A stretch of 64,000 nt of DNA from CAYLPJ01 sp964385465 (GTDB lineage: Bacteria; Planctomycetota; Phycisphaerae; SM23-33): assembly GCA_964385465.1 (NCBI GenBank), contig CAYLPJ010000018.1, positions 37,447-101,446 on the forward strand. Direction: 5' to 3'. Positions 63,363 through 64,000 of this stretch are shown in pieces. Position numbers and translations under genes: made by a program. The number at the start of each line of letters is the position of its first letter. Position 1 is the first letter of the stretch. The notes beneath the pieces are model-generated. The model did no database searches and was not told the DNA's origin. It worked only from the letters and a program-made list of their open reading frames with translations.

Positions 63363-64000
63363 CTTGACGAACGGCGGCGGCGGGGCCGCCTTTCTTCGCC
63401 ACCGGCGGGCGCCTGCACAGCGAGGCCGTCGCGGCAAGCGTGGCTGCGTCGGACGCGAAGGCGCCCCGCGTGTTCCGTCTAAGCGGCGCGCGGCCATCGC
63501 ACTCCCGGGGGGGCGACGCCAAATGTGGAGTGCGGCGGCAACGACGCCGCTTTTCTTCGCCAACGGCGGCCGCCTGCACAGCGAGGCCATCGCGGCAAGC
63601 GTGGCTGCGTCGGACGCGAAGGCGCCCCGCTCGTTCCGTCGAAGCGGCATCAAGGCTGCTGCACTCCCGGGGGGTCGACGCCAAATGTGGAGTGCGGCGG
63701 CAACGACGCCGCTTTTCCTCGCCAACGGCGGCCTGTTACACAGCGAGGCCATCGCGGCAAGCGTGGCATCGTCGGGCGCGAAGGCGCCCCGCGCTTCCCG
63801 CGAAAGCGGCGTCGTTGCCGCCGCACTCCACAGGGCGCGTAGCGGGATCTGGAGGGCGCCGGCCGGGCGCTGCTTTTCTTCGCGAACGACGGCCGCTTAC
63901 CCAGCGAGGCCATCGCGGCAAGCGTGGCTGCGTCGGGCGCGAAGGCGCCCCGCACGTTCCGTCGAAGCGGCATCAAGGCTGCTGCACTCCCGGGGGGTCG
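63363..64000. repeat. Tandem array of four imperfect 161-162 bp palindromic repeats
   Basis: The segment CAGCGAGGCC(A/G)TCGCGGCAA recurs at 63418, 63579, 63741 and 63902, giving periods of 161, 162 and 161. Units start near 63363, 63524, 63686 and 63847; the last is cut by the window end. Each unit begins with a GCGGCGGCAACGACGCCGC-like element and ends with its diverged inverse, so every unit is itself a large palindrome. No real gene is supported: different unit lengths shift the frame. The array is probably a REP- or MITE-type repeat multiplied in place. Confidence 0.8.
63686..63832. repeat. Unit with perfect 30-bp terminal inverted repeats
   Basis: The 30 bases starting TGTGGAGTGCGGCGGCAACG at 63686-63715 are repeated exactly, in reverse complement, at 63803-63832, and a third direct copy occurs at 63524-63553. 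The 147-bp unit bounded by exact inverted repeats looks like a mobile palindromic element or a recently duplicated one. Confidence 0.75.

Noticed and set aside
63174..63752. Open frame containing a repeated 54-residue unit opposite the array
   Set aside because: It arises because one repeat interval is 162 bp (a multiple of three); the 161-bp intervals break the frame, so it is unlikely to be a real protein.
63363..64000. CRISPR array
   Set aside because: Units are 161-162 bp, not 23-50 bp repeats with unique spacers, and no cas gene is present.

Overview
The window is a very G+C-rich, densely packed bacterial chromosome segment of 64 kb. It has about 47 protein genes on both strands, many separated by only a few bases or overlapping as ATGA or TGATG. 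No tRNA, rRNA, CRISPR array, prophage or transposase gene is visible. The gene mix points to a planctomycete, perhaps Phycisphaerae-like. This mix includes sugar-phosphate isomerase and Gfo/Idh proteins, a bacterial V-type ATPase operon in the chlamydial order E-DUF2764-A-B-D-I-K, futalosine-pathway menaquinone synthesis (MqnD), AddAB, PilZ proteins and leucine-rich-repeat and TPR exported proteins. That placement is inference from gene content, since no phylogenetic marker was compared.

Layout. 1-7 kb: a truncated TIM-barrel sugar isomerase, a family 2 glycosyltransferase, an MFS transporter, a lipoprotein phosphatase, a zinc dehydrogenase and PurE. 7-14 kb: a pseudopilin with GspB- and ExeA-like partners, a SHOCT-like membrane protein, ClpX, RtcA and a rhamnose-isomerase-type enzyme. 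14-26 kb: a GAF-PP2C phosphatase, a DUF89 protein, a flavoprotein, MqnD, a HAD phosphatase, a LeuC-type dehydratase, a Gfo/Idh oxidoreductase, a UroD-family protein, a fused CobA-HemD for siroheme or tetrapyrrole synthesis, and a PilZ protein. 26-34 kb: the V-ATPase operon, whose rotor subunit carries the residues of a sodium site. 34-46 kb: a cytidylate-kinase-like protein, a PIN-TRAM membrane protein, AddA and AddB for double-strand break repair, and a large membrane protein with a degenerate kinase-like head. 46-56 kb: exported coiled-coil and leucine-rich-repeat proteins, a diacylglycerol kinase, and a sugar-type ABC importer (TPR protein, membrane-anchored binding protein, two permeases, ATPase). 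56-64 kb: a PilZ protein, a secretin-like exported protein coupled to a glycyl radical enzyme, an intergenic region rich in inverted repeats with a predicted short transcript, a methyltransferase, RpiB, an SDR epimerase and a tandem array of 161-162 bp palindromic repeats running off the end.

Regulation. Promoter-like pairs of the form TTGCCN-16/18-TANNNT recur upstream of unrelated genes, and several -10 boxes lie only 6-9 bases from start codons without a Shine-Dalgarno sequence, suggesting leaderless mRNAs. The most unusual items are the predicted small transcript or 43-codon gene at 60.25-60.48 kb, the repeat array at 63.36-64.0 kb, a MITE-like element at 19.93-20.09 kb, the 16-bp hairpin in the leuC leader, the degenerate-kinase membrane protein, and a glycyl radical enzyme with no activase nearby.
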